Positions 1-12,004 of a DNA stretch of 64,000 bases are shown here, piece by piece. The notes under the pieces were generated by a model. The model was not told where the DNA came from. It saw nothing but the letters and a program-made list of their open reading frames with translations, and searched no databases. The stretch is from Oasisia sp. SBJ-2009. Taxonomy: Eukaryota; Annelida; Polychaeta; Sabellida; Siboglinidae. Within the stretch, counting starts at the first letter, position 1; every line of letters starts with the position of its first letter. The stretch covers positions 50,021,583 to 50,085,582 of the forward strand of contig OZ024860.1 in the NCBI GenBank assembly GCA_964017155.1, written 5' to 3'. Both the position numbers and the translations under genes were made by a program.

Positions 1-2229
1 TGAGTAAAACGTTTCGATTGAGAGAACTGCAACATCAAAACTAATGTCCACTCGCACTAGCTGTGATACCTATATAGATGTCATGCTATCGTTGATTTAA
101 TTCTCCCAGTGATCGGCCTACATTATCATCTACCTCAACATGTTATATAAATAAAATAACTTGATAAAAACTAGGCTTCACCAACTTTCGAATGATTGTT
201 CCGCGTCGCCAGTCTTCACATCATCGGGCCTGGTCGGTCAGTAATGCTGCCAGAAGTCGTCGGCCATGTGTCGCTGTATCTTCACCGGGGGCAGACACCT
301 GAGAAAAAACAATAAAAGAGCGTTACAATGTGCACGGTGTCTAAGAAAATTGAAACCAGCAGGCTCAATTCTTACATATGCCCACATTACTTCACACCAC
401 TGGCGTCAAAGACGCAAATCCCACCGCGATGCGATCGAGATTACACTAAAGAAACTGGCATCTGTCGCCAGCATCCGGCTGCGCGGCACAGTAATGGCGG
501 CAAACCGCAATACTGTGTCGTCACGACAATACGGTAGACGCGCCATTTACGTTCCTGGCGACGTCAGATTTCAAGATGGCGACGCCTTTGATCTAGGCAA
601 ACTGGGGAGGGGGGGGGGGGGCGCGCATTATTCCACTTTCTACTTCGTTCTTTCAATGTAACACTTGCGCTAGCCTATTTCTCAATAAGGTACACACATA
701 GGACTACAGTCGTATTATGGTACAACGGCCTGATCGACATTCGGGTACTTTTTATGCACGATGCAAGTCAATGTGCGTGGCGCATAACACCGATTAGATT
801 CAACAATGTCAGACTCTCTACACTGATTTTTAGACCAAATATATCAGGCCTGTTGCGTTCGCGCGTATTAAAACCACTACACTACCCTACCCCCGCCTCT
901 CGTAATGAAGTTTCAAACGTAGGACCAATTGAGGTTGGCTTACATTCTACGCAAGTGCCTAATTCTTGTCGAAAATGGAACAGAATTTTCATATTCTTGT
1001 TCTCATTCACAGTACACTGTATATGATATGTATATACCACTATTGGATGAGTTGTCTCAATGTCTCAAGCAGCCTTCCACCTATGCCTAGGCAAATAGAA
1101 GTCTGGACAGTATCTAATTTAACATTCGTACTGCTGAGTTTCAAACTACTACACTCAACGACAGAAGTTCCCTTCATTGTGTTGGCAATCTACTCTCTGC
1201 GATCTGGAACTCTAAAACGTGTTAACGGCGACGCCACGAGGGCTGTATGCAGGCTGCGCAAAGATATATCTGAAGCATTATATGCCGTTCCAAGCGATAC
1301 AAGACGTTCGTTCGCATACAGATTTACTATGTAGTGTAATACTCTATGTAGGATGTGCACGGTATGTAGCTAGCTCAACATCAATGATTATATGATGCGA
1401 CCATTGCCTGTTAGTTGCTTTGTGATTTCGTTTTCATATTGAACTGGCGACATGTCTGCTCTTTGGTTTCAGGTCTTCCTATTTGAGTCCGAAGTGTGAG
1501 CAGCGACACAGACCCTCTGAGAATGCGACGCGCGAGTAGAGGTGAACCCCACGCATGTCTAGTATATAATTTCGTCGTTGTCTGGGTAGCTTGTAACAAC
1601 CTTTGTTTTCTCGTATGGCTCTTCGCCGTCAATGTCATGTCTAGCTTTTCGCGTTATCTGTTTGTCGGCATAGCGCTCAAGACATGGCCAAAGAGCTGGC
1701 CTTTTGGCACTGATCACTGTAGCATATGCTATTGTTTCCAAGGCAATATACCAACATATGTACTCGATCTCCGTCACTACCTAGATACAAATCTGCGTGC
1801 CGAAAAACGTGTGACTGCAATAAATATTGGTCTCAAAACATCGAGTGATCTCTACACTTGTCTTAGAAGGAAGACATATCAAATGAGCTACACTATTGCA
1901 AAGAATGAGGCACTTGTATAGGTTGGTTTTGCATGCTGTTTCCTAAGTATGCTGTTTAAAATCGAGATGAATGCGTTGTGTTGGCTGTCATGACGGTCAA
2001 AGAATCATCAACTCAACTGTATTGAGTGGGTGTATGTGTGCATGCGAGAATGTGTGTGGCATTCGCCGCGCGAATGGTGCTTATGCATATCAATGTTAAG
2101 ATACTTTCCGCGGTGCGATCTCGGCCTCTTACACAAGTTTCGTTTCATGTGCATTATTTTGCATCATATTTTGACATTACTTCTCTTGAAATACATCATA
2201 TAGCGTGAAAAATAGCTCGATCAATAGTC
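1..2229 (+). repeat. Satellite unit U1
   Basis: Complete unit of 2,229 bp. It carries the short allele of a 15-bp indel near 508, also seen near 34717 and 46402. Its poly-G tract at about 610-622 has 13 consecutive Gs. Its last kilobase is almost the same as that of U2, sharing for example the TTATCTG variant and the CCTTTTGGCAC variant near 1700. No convincing gene: the open frames at 266-661, 966-1334 and 1496-1921 recur in other units but match no family I know. Confidence 0.95.
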
Positions 2230-2371
2230 TGAGTAAACCGTTTCGATTGTGAGAACTGCGACATCAAAACTAATGTCCACTCGCACTAGCTGTGATACCT
2301 ATGTCGATGTCATGCTATCGTTGATTTAATTCTCCCAGTGATCGGCCTACATTATCATCTACCTAAACATG

Positions 2372-2384
2372 TTATATAAATAAA
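2372..2384 (+). promoter_or_regulatory. TATA-like motif of the satellite (representative, U2)
   Basis: TTATATAAATAAA lies in an AT-rich stretch and is preserved in nearly all units (for example about 142, 4607, 6852 and 51770). It fits a TATA box, but the same string also resembles an AATAAA poly(A) signal and could be chance in AT-rich DNA. No start site can be shown from sequence alone. Confidence 0.2.
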
Positions 2385-2720
2385 ATAACTTGATAAAAAC
2401 TAGGCTTCACCTACTGTCGAATGACTGTTCAGCGTCTCCAGTCTTCACATCATCGGGCCTGGTCGGTCAGTAATGCTGCCAGAAGTAGTCGGCCATGTGT
2501 TGCTGTATCTTCACCGGGGGCAGACACCTAAGAAAAAACAATAAAAGAGCGTTACAATGTGCACGGTGTCTACGAAAATTGAAACCAGCAGGCTCAATTC
2601 ATACATATGCCCACATTCCTTCACACCACTGGCGTCAAAGACGCAAATCCCACCGCAATGCGGTCGAGATTACACTAAAGAAACTGGCATCTGTCGCCAG
2701 CATCCGGCTGCTCGGCACAG

Positions 2721-2826
2721 TAATGGCGGCAAACCGGAAGACGCGCCACAACAATACTGTGTCGTCACGACAATACGGTAGACGCGCCATTCACGTTCCT
2801 GGCGACGTCAGATTTCAAGATGGCGA
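2721..2826 (+). promoter_or_regulatory. YY1-like and CRE-like motif cluster of the satellite (representative, U2)
   Basis: Within about 105 bp the unit has ATGGCGGC (2723-2730, core of the YY1 consensus), GACGTCA (2804-2810, CRE/ATF-like) and AAGATGGCGA (2817-2826, second YY1-like core). The cluster is GC-richer than the rest of the unit, lies just upstream of the poly-G tract, and recurs in most units (for example around 9450-9550, 23660-23760 and 52120-52220). Family knowledge: YY1 and CRE motifs are common in animal promoters and in retrotransposon 5' regions. That the satellite is transcribed from here is only inference. Confidence 0.25.
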
Positions 2827-4464
2827 CGCCTTTGATCTAGGCAAACTGGGGGGGGGGGGCGTTTCTTCCACTTTCTACTTCGTTCTTTCAATGTAACACT
2901 TGCGCTAGCCTATTTCTCAATAAGGTACACACATAGGACTACAGTCGTATTATGGTACAACGGCCTGATCGACATTCGGGTACTTTTTATGCACGATGCA
3001 AGTCAATGTGTGTGGCGCATAACACCGATTAGATTCAACAATGTCAGACTCTCTCCACTGATGTTTAGACCAAATATATCAGGCCTGTTGCGTTCGCGCG
3101 TATTAAAACCACTACACTACCCTACCCGCGCCTCTCGTAATGAAGTTTCAAACGTAGGACCAATTGAGGTTGGCTTGCATTCTACGCAAGTGCCTAATTC
3201 TTGTCGAAAATGGAAGAGAATATTCATATTCTTGTTCTCATTCACAGTACACTGTATATGCTATGTATATACCACTATTGGATGAGTTGTCTCAATGTCT
3301 CAAGCAGCCTTCCACCTATGCCTAGGCAAATAGAAGTCTGGACAGTATCTAATTTAACATTCGTACTGCTGAGTTTCAAACTACTACACTCAACGGCAGA
3401 AGTTCCCTTCATTGTGTTGGCAATCTACTCTCTGCGATCTGGAACTCTAAAACGTGTTAACGGCGACGCCACGAGGGCTGTATGCAGGCTGCGCAAAGAT
3501 ATATCTGAAGCAATATATGCCATTCCAAGCGATACAAGACGTTCGTTCGCATACAGATTTACTCTGTAGTGTAATACTCTATGTAGGATGTACACTGTGT
3601 GTAGCTAGCTCAACATCAATGATTATATGATGCGACCATTGCCTGTTAGTTGCTTTGTGGTTTCGTTTTCATATTGAACTGGCGACATGTCTGCTCTTTG
3701 GTTTCAGGTCTTCCTATTTGAGTCCGAAGTGTGAGCAGCGACACAGACCCTCTGAGAATGCGACGCGCGAGTAGAGGTGAACCCCACGCATGTCTAGTAT
3801 ATAATTTCGTCGTTGTCTGGGTAGCTTGTAACAACCTTTGTTTTCTCGTATGGCTCTTCGCCATCAATGTCATGTCTAGCTTTTCGCGTTATCTGTTTGT
3901 CGGCATAGCGCTCAAGACATGGCCAAAGAGCTGGCCTTTTGGCACTGATCACTGTAGCATATGCTATTGTTTCCAAGGCAATATACCAACATATGTACTC
4001 GATCTCCGTCACTACCTAGATACAAATCTGCGTGCCGAAAAACGTGTGACTGCAATAAATATTGGTCTCAAAACATCGAGTGATCTCTACACTTGTCTTA
4101 GAAGGAAGACATATCAAATGAGCTACACTATTGCAAAGAATGAGGCACTTGTATAGGTTGGTTTTGCATGCTGTTTCCTAAGTATGCTGTTTAAAATCGA
4201 GATGAATGCGTTGTGTTGGCTGTCATGACGGTCAAAGAATCATCAACTCAACTGTATTGAGTGGGTGTATGTGTGCATGCGAGAATGTGTGTGGCATTCG
4301 CCGCGCGAATGGTGCTTATGCATATCAATGTTAAGATACTTTCCGCGGTGGGATCTCGGCCTCTTACACAAGTTTCGTTTCATGTGCATTATTTTGCATC
4401 ATATTTTGACATTACTTCTCTTGAAATACATCATATAGCGTGAAAAATAGCTCGATCAATAGTC

Positions 4465-6707
4465 TGAGTAAACCGTTTCGATTGTGAGAACTGCGACATC
4501 AAAACTAATGTCCACTCGCACTAGCTGTGATACCTATGTCGATGTCATGCTATCGTTGATTTAATTCTCCCAGTGATCGGCCTACATTATCATCTACCTA
4601 AACATGTTATATAAATAAAATAACTTGATAAAAACTAGGCTTCACCTACTGTCGAATGACTGTTCAGCGTCTCCAGTCTTCACATCATCGGGCCTGGTCG
4701 GTCAGTAATGCTGCCAGAAGTAGTCGGCCATGTGTTGCTGTATCTTCACCGGGGGCAGACACCTAAGAAAAAACAATAAAAGAGCGTTACAATGTGCACG
4801 GTGTCTACGAAAATTGAAACCAGCAGGCTCAATTCATACATATGCCCACATTCCTTCACACCACTGGCGTCAAAGACGCAAATCCCACCGCAATGCGGTC
4901 GAGATTACACTAAAGAAACTGGCATCTGTCGCCAGCATCCGGCTGCTCGGCACAGTAATGGCGGCAAACCGGAAGACGCGCCACAACAATACTGTGTCGT
5001 CACGACAATACGGTAGACGCGCCATTCACGTTCCTGGCGACGTCAGATTTCAAGATGGCGACGCCTTTGATCTAGGCAAACTGGGGGGGGGGGCGTTTCT
5101 TCCACTTTCTACTTCGTTCTTTCAATGTAACACTTGCGCTAGCCTATTTCTCAATAAGGTACACACATAGGACTACAGTCGTATTATGGTACAACGGCCT
5201 GATCGACATTCGGGTACTTTTTATGCACGATGCAAGTCAATGTGTGTGGCGCATAACACCGATTAGATTCAACAATGTCAGACTCTCTCCACTGATGTTT
5301 AGACCAAATATATCAGGCCTGTTGCGTTCGCGCGTATTAAAACCACTACACTACCCTACCCGCGCCTCTCGTAATGAAGTTTCAAACGTAGGACCAATTG
5401 AGGTTGGCTTGCATTCTACGCAAGTGCCTAATTCTTGTCGAAAATGGAAGAGAATATTCATATTCTTGTTCTCATTCACAGTACACTGTATATGCTATGT
5501 ATATACCACTATTGGATGAGTTGTCTCAATGTCTCAAGCAGCCTTCCACCTATGCCTAGGCAAATAGAAGTCTGGACAGTATCTAATTTAACATTCGTAC
5601 TGCTGAGTTTCAAACTACTACACTCAACGGCAGAAGTTCCCTTCATTGTGTTGGCAATCTACTCTCTGCGATCTGGAACTCTAAAACGTGTTAACGGCGA
5701 CGCCACGAGGGCTGTATGCAGGCTGCGCAAAGATATATCTGAAGCAATATATGCCATTCCAAGCGATACAAGACGTTCGTTCGCATACAGATTTACTCTG
5801 TAGTGTAATACTCTATGTAGGATGTACACTGTGTGTAGCTAGCTCAACATCAATGATTATATGATGCGACCATTGCCTGTTAGTTGCTTTGTGGTTTCGT
5901 TTTCATATTGAACTGGCGACATGTCTGCTCTTTGGTTTCAGGTCTTCCTATTTGAGTCCGAAGTGTGAGCAGCGACACAGACCCTCTGAGAATGCGACGC
6001 GCGAGTAGTGGTGAACGCCACGCATGTCTAGTATATAATTTCGTCGTTGTCTGGGTAGCTTGGAACAACTTTGTTTTCTCGTATGGCTCTTCGCCATCAA
6101 TGTTATGTCTAGCTTTTCGCGTTACCTGTTTGTCGGCATAGCGCTCAAGACATGGCCAAAGAGCTGGCCTGTTGGCACTGATCAATGTAGCGTATGCTAT
6201 TGTTTCCAAGGCAATATGCCAACATATGTATTCGATCTCCGTCACTACCTAGATACAAATCTGCGTGCCGAGAAACGTGTGACTGCAATAAATATTGGTC
6301 TCAAAACATCGAGTGATATCTGCACTTATCTTAGAAGGAAGACATGTCAAATGCGTACCCTTGAGTTACACTATTGCAAAGAATAAGGCACTTGTGGAGG
6401 TTGATTTTGCATGCTGATTCCTAAGTATGCTGTTTCCAGTCGAGATTAATGCGTTGTTCTGTATGTCGTGACGGTCAAAGAATCATCAACTCAACTGTAT
6501 TGAGTGGGTGTATGTGTTCATGCGAGAATGTGTGTGGCATTCGCCGCGCGAATGGTGCTTATGCATATCAATGTTAAGATACTTTCCGCGGTGCGATCTC
6601 GGCCTCTTACACAAGTTTCGTTTCGTGTGCATTATTTTGCATCATATTTTGAAATTACTTCTCTTGAAATACATCATATAGCGTGAACAATAGGTCGATC
6701 AATCGTC
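4465..6707 (+). repeat. Satellite unit U3 (mosaic)
   Basis: Complete unit of 2,243 bp. It follows U2 almost exactly up to about 6006, then switches within a few bases to the variants of U4 and later units: TAGTGGTGAACGCC near 6006, GTTACCTG near 6123, CCTGTTGGCAC near 6170. The abrupt switch marks a gene-conversion or unequal-crossover boundary. No gene supported. Confidence 0.95.
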
Positions 6708-8955
6708 TGAGTAAAACGTTTCGATTGTGAGAACTGCAACATCAAAACTAATGTCCACTCGCACTAGCTGTAATACCTATATCGATGTCATGCTATCGTT
6801 GATTTAATTCTCCCAGTGATCGGCCTACATTATCATCTACCTCAACATGTTATATAAATAAAATAACTTGATAAAAACCAGGGTTCACCGACTGTCGAAT
6901 GACTGTTCCGCGTCGCCAATCTTCACATCATCGGGCCTGGTCGGTCAGTAATGCTGCCAGAAGTCTTCGGCCAAGTGTCGCTGTATCTTCACCGGGGGTA
7001 GACACCTAAGAAAAAAACAATAAAAGAGCGTTACAATGTGCACGGTGTCTAAGAATATTGAAACCAGCAGGCTCAATTCTTACATATGCCCACATTCCTT
7101 CACCCCACTGGCGTCAAAGACGCAAATCCCACCGCGATGCGGTCGAGATTACACTAAAGAAACTGGCATCTGTCGCCAGCTTCCGGCTGCACGGCACAGT
7201 AATGGCGGCAAACCGGAAGACGCGCCACAACAATACTGTGTCGTCACGACAATACGGTAGACGCGCCATTTACGTTCTTGGCGACGTCAGATTTCAAGAT
7301 GGCGACGCCTTTGATCTAGGCAAACTGGATGGGGGGGGGAGCTTTCTTCCACTTTCTACTTCGTTCTTTCAATGTTTTACTTGCGCTAGCCTATTTCTCA
7401 AAAAGGTACACACATAGGACTACAGTTGTATTATGGTACAACGGCCTGTGCGACATTCGGCTACTTTTTATGCACGATGCAAGTCAATGTGCGTGGCGCA
7501 TAACACCGATTAGATTCAACAATGTCAGACTGTCTCCACTGATTTTTAGAACAAATATATCAGGCCTGTTGCGTTCGCGCGTATTAAAACCACTACACTA
7601 CCCTACCCGCGCCTCTCGTAATGAAGTTTCAAACGTATGAGCAATTGAGGTTGGCTTGCATTCTACGCAAGTGCCTAATTCTTGTCGGAAATGGAACAGA
7701 ATATTCATATTCTTGTTCTCATTCACAGTACACTGTATATGATATGTATATACCACTATTCTACGAGTTGTCTCAATGTCTCAAGCAGCTATCCACCTAT
7801 GCCTAGGCAAATAGAAGTCTGGACAGTATCTAATTTAACATTCGTACTGCTGAGCTTCAAACTACTACACTCAACGACAACAGTTCTCTTCATTGTGTTG
7901 GCAATCTACTCTCTGCGATCTGGAACTCTAAAACGTGTTAACGGCGACGCCACGAGGACTGTATGCAGGCTGCGCAAAGATGTATCTGAAGCATTATATG
8001 CCATTCCAAGCGATACAAGCCGTTCGTTCGCATACAGATGTACTCTGTAGTGTAATACTCTATGTAGGATGTACACTGTGTGTAGCTAGCTCAACATCAA
8101 TGATTATAAGATGCGACCATTGCCTGTTAGTTGCTTTGTGGTTTCGTTTTCATATTGAACTGGTGATATGTCTGCTCTTTGGTTTCAGGTCTTCCTATTT
8201 GAGTCCGAAGTGTGAGCAGCGACACAGACCCTCTGAGAATGCGACGCGCGAGTAGTGGTGAACGCCACGCATGTCTAGTATATAATGTCGTCGTTGTCTG
8301 GGTAGCTTGGAACAACCTTTGTTTTCTCGTATGGCTCTTCGCCATCAATGTTATGTCTAGCTTTTCGCGTTACCTGTTTGCCGGCATAGCTCTCAAGACA
8401 TGGCCAAAGAGCTGGCCTGTTGGCACTGATCACTGTAGCATATACTATTGTTTCCAAGGCAATACACCAACATATGTATTCGATCTCCGTCACCACCTAG
8501 ATACAAATCTGCGTGCCGAGAAACGTGTGACTGCAATAAATATTGGTCTCAAAACATCGAGTGATCTCTACACTTGTCTTAGAAGGAAGACATGTCAAAT
8601 GCGTACCCTTGAGTTACACTATTGCAAAGAAAGAGGCACTTGTGTAGGTTGGCTTTGCATGCTGAATCCTAAGTACTCTGTTTCCAGTCGAGATGAATGC
8701 GTTGTGCTGGCTGTCATGACGGTCAAAGAATCATCAACTCAACTGTATTGAGTGGGTGTATGTGTGCATGCGAGAATGTGTGTGGCATTCGCCGCGCGAA
8801 TGGTGCTTATGCATATCAATGTTAAGATACTTTCCGCGGTGCGATCTCGGCCTCTTACACAAGTTTCGTTTCATGTGCATTATTTTGCATCATATTTTGA
8901 CATTACTTCTCTTGAAATACACTATATAGCGTGAACAATAGCTCGATCAATCGTC
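6708..8955 (+). repeat. Satellite unit U4
   Basis: Complete, uninterrupted unit of 2,248 bp, used here to number unit positions. Its poly-G tract (about 7332-7340) is short (9 Gs) and preceded by GGAT instead of GGGGA. Its last 475 bp, from 8481, are the outer end of the left arm of the large inverted repeat. No gene supported. Confidence 0.95.
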
Positions 8956-9962
8956 TGAGTAAAACGTTTCGATTGTGAGAACTGCAACATCAAATCTAAT
9001 GTCCACACGCACTAGCTGTGATACTTATATCGATGTCATGCTATCTTTGATTTAATTCTCCCAGTGATCGGCCTACATTATCATCTACCTCAACTTGTTA
9101 TATAAATAAAATAACTTGATAAAAACTAGGCTTCACCCACTGTCGAATGAATGTTCCGCGTCGCCAGTCTTTATATCATCGTGCTTGGTCGGTGGGTAAT
9201 GCTGCCAGGAGTCGTCGGCCATGTGTCGCTGTATCTTCACCGGGGGCAGACACCTGAGAAAAAACAATAAAAGAGCGTTACAATGTGCACGGTGTCTAAG
9301 AACATTGCAACCAGCAGGCTCAATTCTTACATATGCCCCCTTTCCTTCACCCCACTGGCGTCAAAGACGCAAATCCCACCGCGATGCGGTCGAGATTACA
9401 CTAAAGAAACTGGCATCTGTCGCCAGCATCCGGCTGCGCGGCACAGTAATGGCGGCAACCCGGAAGACGCGCCACAACAATACTGTGTCGTCACGACAAT
9501 ACGGTAGACGCGCCATTTACGTTCCTGGCGACGTCAGATTTCAAGATGGCGACGCCTTTGAAGTAGGCAAACTGGGGAGGGGGGGGGGGGGGCGCTTTCT
9601 TCCACTTTCTACTTCGTTCTTTCAATGTTTTACTTTCGCTAGCCTATTTGTCAATAAGCAACACACATAGGACTACAGTTGTTTTATAGTACAACGGCCT
9701 GTGCGACATTCGGGTACCCTTTATGCACGATGCAAGTCAATATGCTTGGCGTATAACACCGATTAGATTCAACAATGTCAGACTCTCTCCACTGATGTTT
9801 AGACCAAATATATCAGGCCTGTTGAGTTCGCGCGTATTAAAACCACTACACTACCCTACCCGCGCCTCTCGTAATGAAGTTTCAAAGGTAGGAGCAATTG
9901 AGGTTGGCTTGCATTCTACGCAAGTGCCTAATTCTTGTCGGAAATGGAACAGAATATTCATA
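8956..9962 (+). repeat. Satellite unit U5, 5' part
   Basis: First 1,007 bp of a unit, interrupted at unit position about 1005 by the LTR-type element, directly after AATATTCATA. It carries GAAGTAGG near 9560 where most units have GATCTAGG, and TTGAGTTCG near 9823 where most have TTGCGTTCG. Both variants also occur in the flanks of the two other copies of this element. Poly-G tract of 14 Gs at about 9579-9592. Confidence 0.93.
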
Positions 9963-10213
9963 TGGCAATCTAGATCTTTTATTTACAACTGGATTGCCTG
10001 GCGCTAACTTGACGTGTGCGCCCGGCTGATTGTACCTTGAAAGACATACAGTGTTATGGTAAATGATAAACATCCAAGTACAACAAAAAGCCTATCGTAC
10101 AATCAGCTGCTTGCATGTATACTGATACAATATATTGCATAATAGTGTATCGACAGAAACACATGCGTTAAGCGAATGTATACATTGACAGAAACCGTAA
10201 AGGGGGGAAAACA
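9963..10213 (-). repeat. LTR-like direct repeat (3' LTR in minus-strand sense)
   Basis: 251 bp, beginning TGGCAATC and ending GGAAAACA on the plus strand, so it has the 5'-TG...CA-3' ends of LTRs. It is nearly identical to 11036-11286, and similarity stops right after the CA. On the minus strand a poly(A)-signal-like AATAAA lies about 20 bases before the LTR end. The plus-strand sequence just after it (10214-10223) is a run of Cs, a polypurine tract on the sense strand where a PPT is expected. Confidence 0.55.
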
Positions 10214-11035
10214 CCCCCCCCCCTCACAGATAGGCCGGGCCAAACTGCCAAACAATCGTACTCTAACGAGTACCCGCACTAAAAACCCTGTATACTCCAC
10301 AGAACATCCAGCGGAAGAAAGGCAAAATGCCAAACCTCGTGTATATAACGAATGCAGGGAAAAGCGTCAAATAAGTAAAAACTGTATACGGCCTATTCGT
10401 GAGTGATAGCGCACAAGCGTACACAAATAACAACGGTAAGGGATATAGAAACATTCAGGGAGATAACGACAAGCGTGTAAGACGGAAGCGGTAGCCGAAA
10501 ATATGGGTAACCCAACCCCATCAAGCCACAACTTAACGAGGAACGCATTAAAGTGCAGACATATACAAATAGTCGCCGTATGTGTAAACACAAGTGCACA
10601 CGGAAGACACGAACACACAATGTAGCACCAAACATGTAAAACGGACACACTAGTCGAGGAACAGGGAGGGCGGGCGGGAAATGTCGTTAAAACCAACAGA
10701 GGTACCCAACATACCCTGTTGCATTGTCAACGAATACAGCGGAACTGCTCGTTCGAGGTCACCGGCCAGATAGCTGCGCCTCGGGCTCGGGCTCAGGCTC
10801 GGGCTCGGCGACGGCCGACGGTGAACTTAGGAGTCCTAAATTCGTATCCTATGCCTGGCTTCATTCAGGGCTGGCCTCAAAATTATATTGCATCCCTCTG
10901 GACACAATATCGTTTTTGCGTGCCTGCGCCCTTCCCGTTCGTAGGTGTGCCCTAATATTCCCTAATAAACTACAGCTGGGCCTGGCTCTGTTTACGGTAG
11001 ATCAATAAGACACAAAATACCTTGTAATGGTAATA
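10214..11035 (-). mobile_element. Short internal region between LTR-like repeats
   Basis: 822 bp between the two 251-bp repeats. It contains a GC-rich run of GGGCTC-type hexamers at about 10780-10810 and a segment (about 10680-10915) that recurs at 12005-12190 and 42260-42518. No coding sequence is recognisable; the open frames at 10367-10696 (minus) and 10719-11008 (plus) match nothing known. I saw no tRNA-complementary primer binding site beside the LTR, so priming is unexplained. The 1.3 kb LTR-internal-LTR block has TRIM-like size. Confidence 0.45.
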
Positions 11036-11286
11036 TGGCAATCTAGATCTTTTATTTACAACTGGATTGCCTGGCGCTAACTTGACGTGTGCGCCCGGCT
11101 GATTGTACCTTGAAAGACATACAGTGTTATGGTAAATGATAAGCATCCAAGTACAACAAAAAGCCTATCGTACAATCAGCTGCTTGCATGTATACTGATA
11201 CAATATATTGCATAATAGTGTATCGACAGAAACACATGCGTTAAGCGAATGTATACATTGACAGAAACCGTAAAGGGGGGAAAACA
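11036..11286 (-). repeat. LTR-like direct repeat (second copy)
   Basis: 251 bp, nearly identical to 9963-10213, with the same TG and CA ends. In minus-strand sense it sits between a long internal region and the short one. The sequence on its upstream side in that sense is also purine-rich (GGAGGGTGGGG), so it may be the 3' LTR of a longer element that shares this LTR with the short one. Confidence 0.55.
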
Positions 11287-11294
11287 ACCCCACC

Positions 11295-11313
11295 CTCCAC
11301 TGGAACAGTGGAG
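11295..11313. other. Small perfect hairpin beside the LTR
   Basis: CTCCACT and AGTGGAG form a 7-bp stem with a 5-nt loop, 9 bases after the LTR end. It is kept in the copies near 16040 and 38225. Function unknown. Confidence 0.4.
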
Positions 11314-11807
11314 CCTACCCATTTTTTTTCCCTTGAATTTCTACTGCTACAAGTTGAGTTATTGAAAAGAACGTGAAATAATCCACACACTGGCATAACA
11401 CTTGTTACAACATATTACACAGTTTAGCTGTACGCGCGGCCCACTCCTGGCTGGAGGACATTTAAAAACCAAACACAAAACCTATGGCCGTTAAAGTTCG
11501 CAAAAGCGGTAACTATATCGGAGAACTGAAGTATCCAAACTAGTCACAATTTAATGTTATATGTCTAGATAGGTGTCGCAGTTAATGCATGTCTTAGTCA
11601 CTAGATGCAACCACGTAAACCGAAGCCAAACGTTGTGATGTAATCGCTGGCCGCCTATGGCCGACCGGAGGAGAATATTGGTGACCGTCAATGTCTGACT
11701 TGAGTGCTAATCGGTGAATATTTTCATAGGCAAACACAACACGAAACATACAAGATTACAACGACAAAGGAACATGTGTTGTGTGCATGTATTTATGTGT
11801 TGTGAAA

Positions 11808-11937
11808 CATCGTCATGATAATCAACACTAACAATTGCCACTTAACAATTAAGTGAAAATGGTTCACAGGGGCATCGTCATGATAATCAACACTAACAAT
11901 TGCCACTTAACAATTCAGTGAAAATGGTTCACAGGGG
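11808..11937. repeat. Two tandem copies of a 65-bp motif
   Basis: The motif starts CATCGTCATGATAATC and ends CACAGGGG; the copies start at 11808 and 11873 and differ by about one base. The same pair occurs inverted near 15411-15535 and again near 38739-38867, so the duplication predates the element copies. Confidence 0.8.
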
Positions 11938-12004
11938 TAGACACACAGTGTTGAACTTCATGACTACTCCTCGTCAAAACATAGTCCTTGATAGTACTTC
12001 ATGT

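Larger units (their letters stand above)
2230..4464 (+). repeat. Satellite unit U2
   Basis: Complete unit of 2,235 bp with the long allele of the 15-bp indel (near 2740). From 2230 to about 3771 it is practically identical to 4465-6006 of U3, sharing private variants such as ATGTGTTGCTG at 2493 and CATTCACG near 2789. Its 3' part matches U1. It is thus a mosaic of two neighbours. No gene supported. Confidence 0.95.
8481..12004 (+). repeat. Left arm of 3.5-kb inverted repeat
   Basis: This stretch is the reverse complement of 15341-18866. It contains the end of U4, the U5 5' part, both LTR-like repeats and the region after them. The element portion of the arms matches almost perfectly, while the satellite portion shows visibly more differences. 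The two arms are therefore not copies of one sequencing read. Confidence 0.9.
11287..12004 (-). mobile_element. LTR-type element, long internal region (part E)
   Basis: 718 bp shared by all three copies (also 15341-16059 and 38213-38932). It begins with the small hairpin and a T-run, and ends with a duplicated 65-bp motif and GATAGTACTTCATG. No open frame looks like a known protein. Confidence 0.5.

Noticed and set aside
1411..1777. Antisense 72- and 75-codon frames in the satellite
   Set aside because: Shadows opposite the plus-strand open frame. No recognisable domain, and single-base indels between units change or fuse them.
1..2229. rDNA, 5S, histone or snRNA gene repeat
   Set aside because: The unit length would fit some such repeats, but I found no 5S, U-snRNA, tRNA or histone sequence on either strand.
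10367..10696. 109-codon frame inside the short LTR-element region
   Set aside because: Overlaps other open frames in the same region, has no similarity to gag or any family I recognise, and its copies follow simple duplication.
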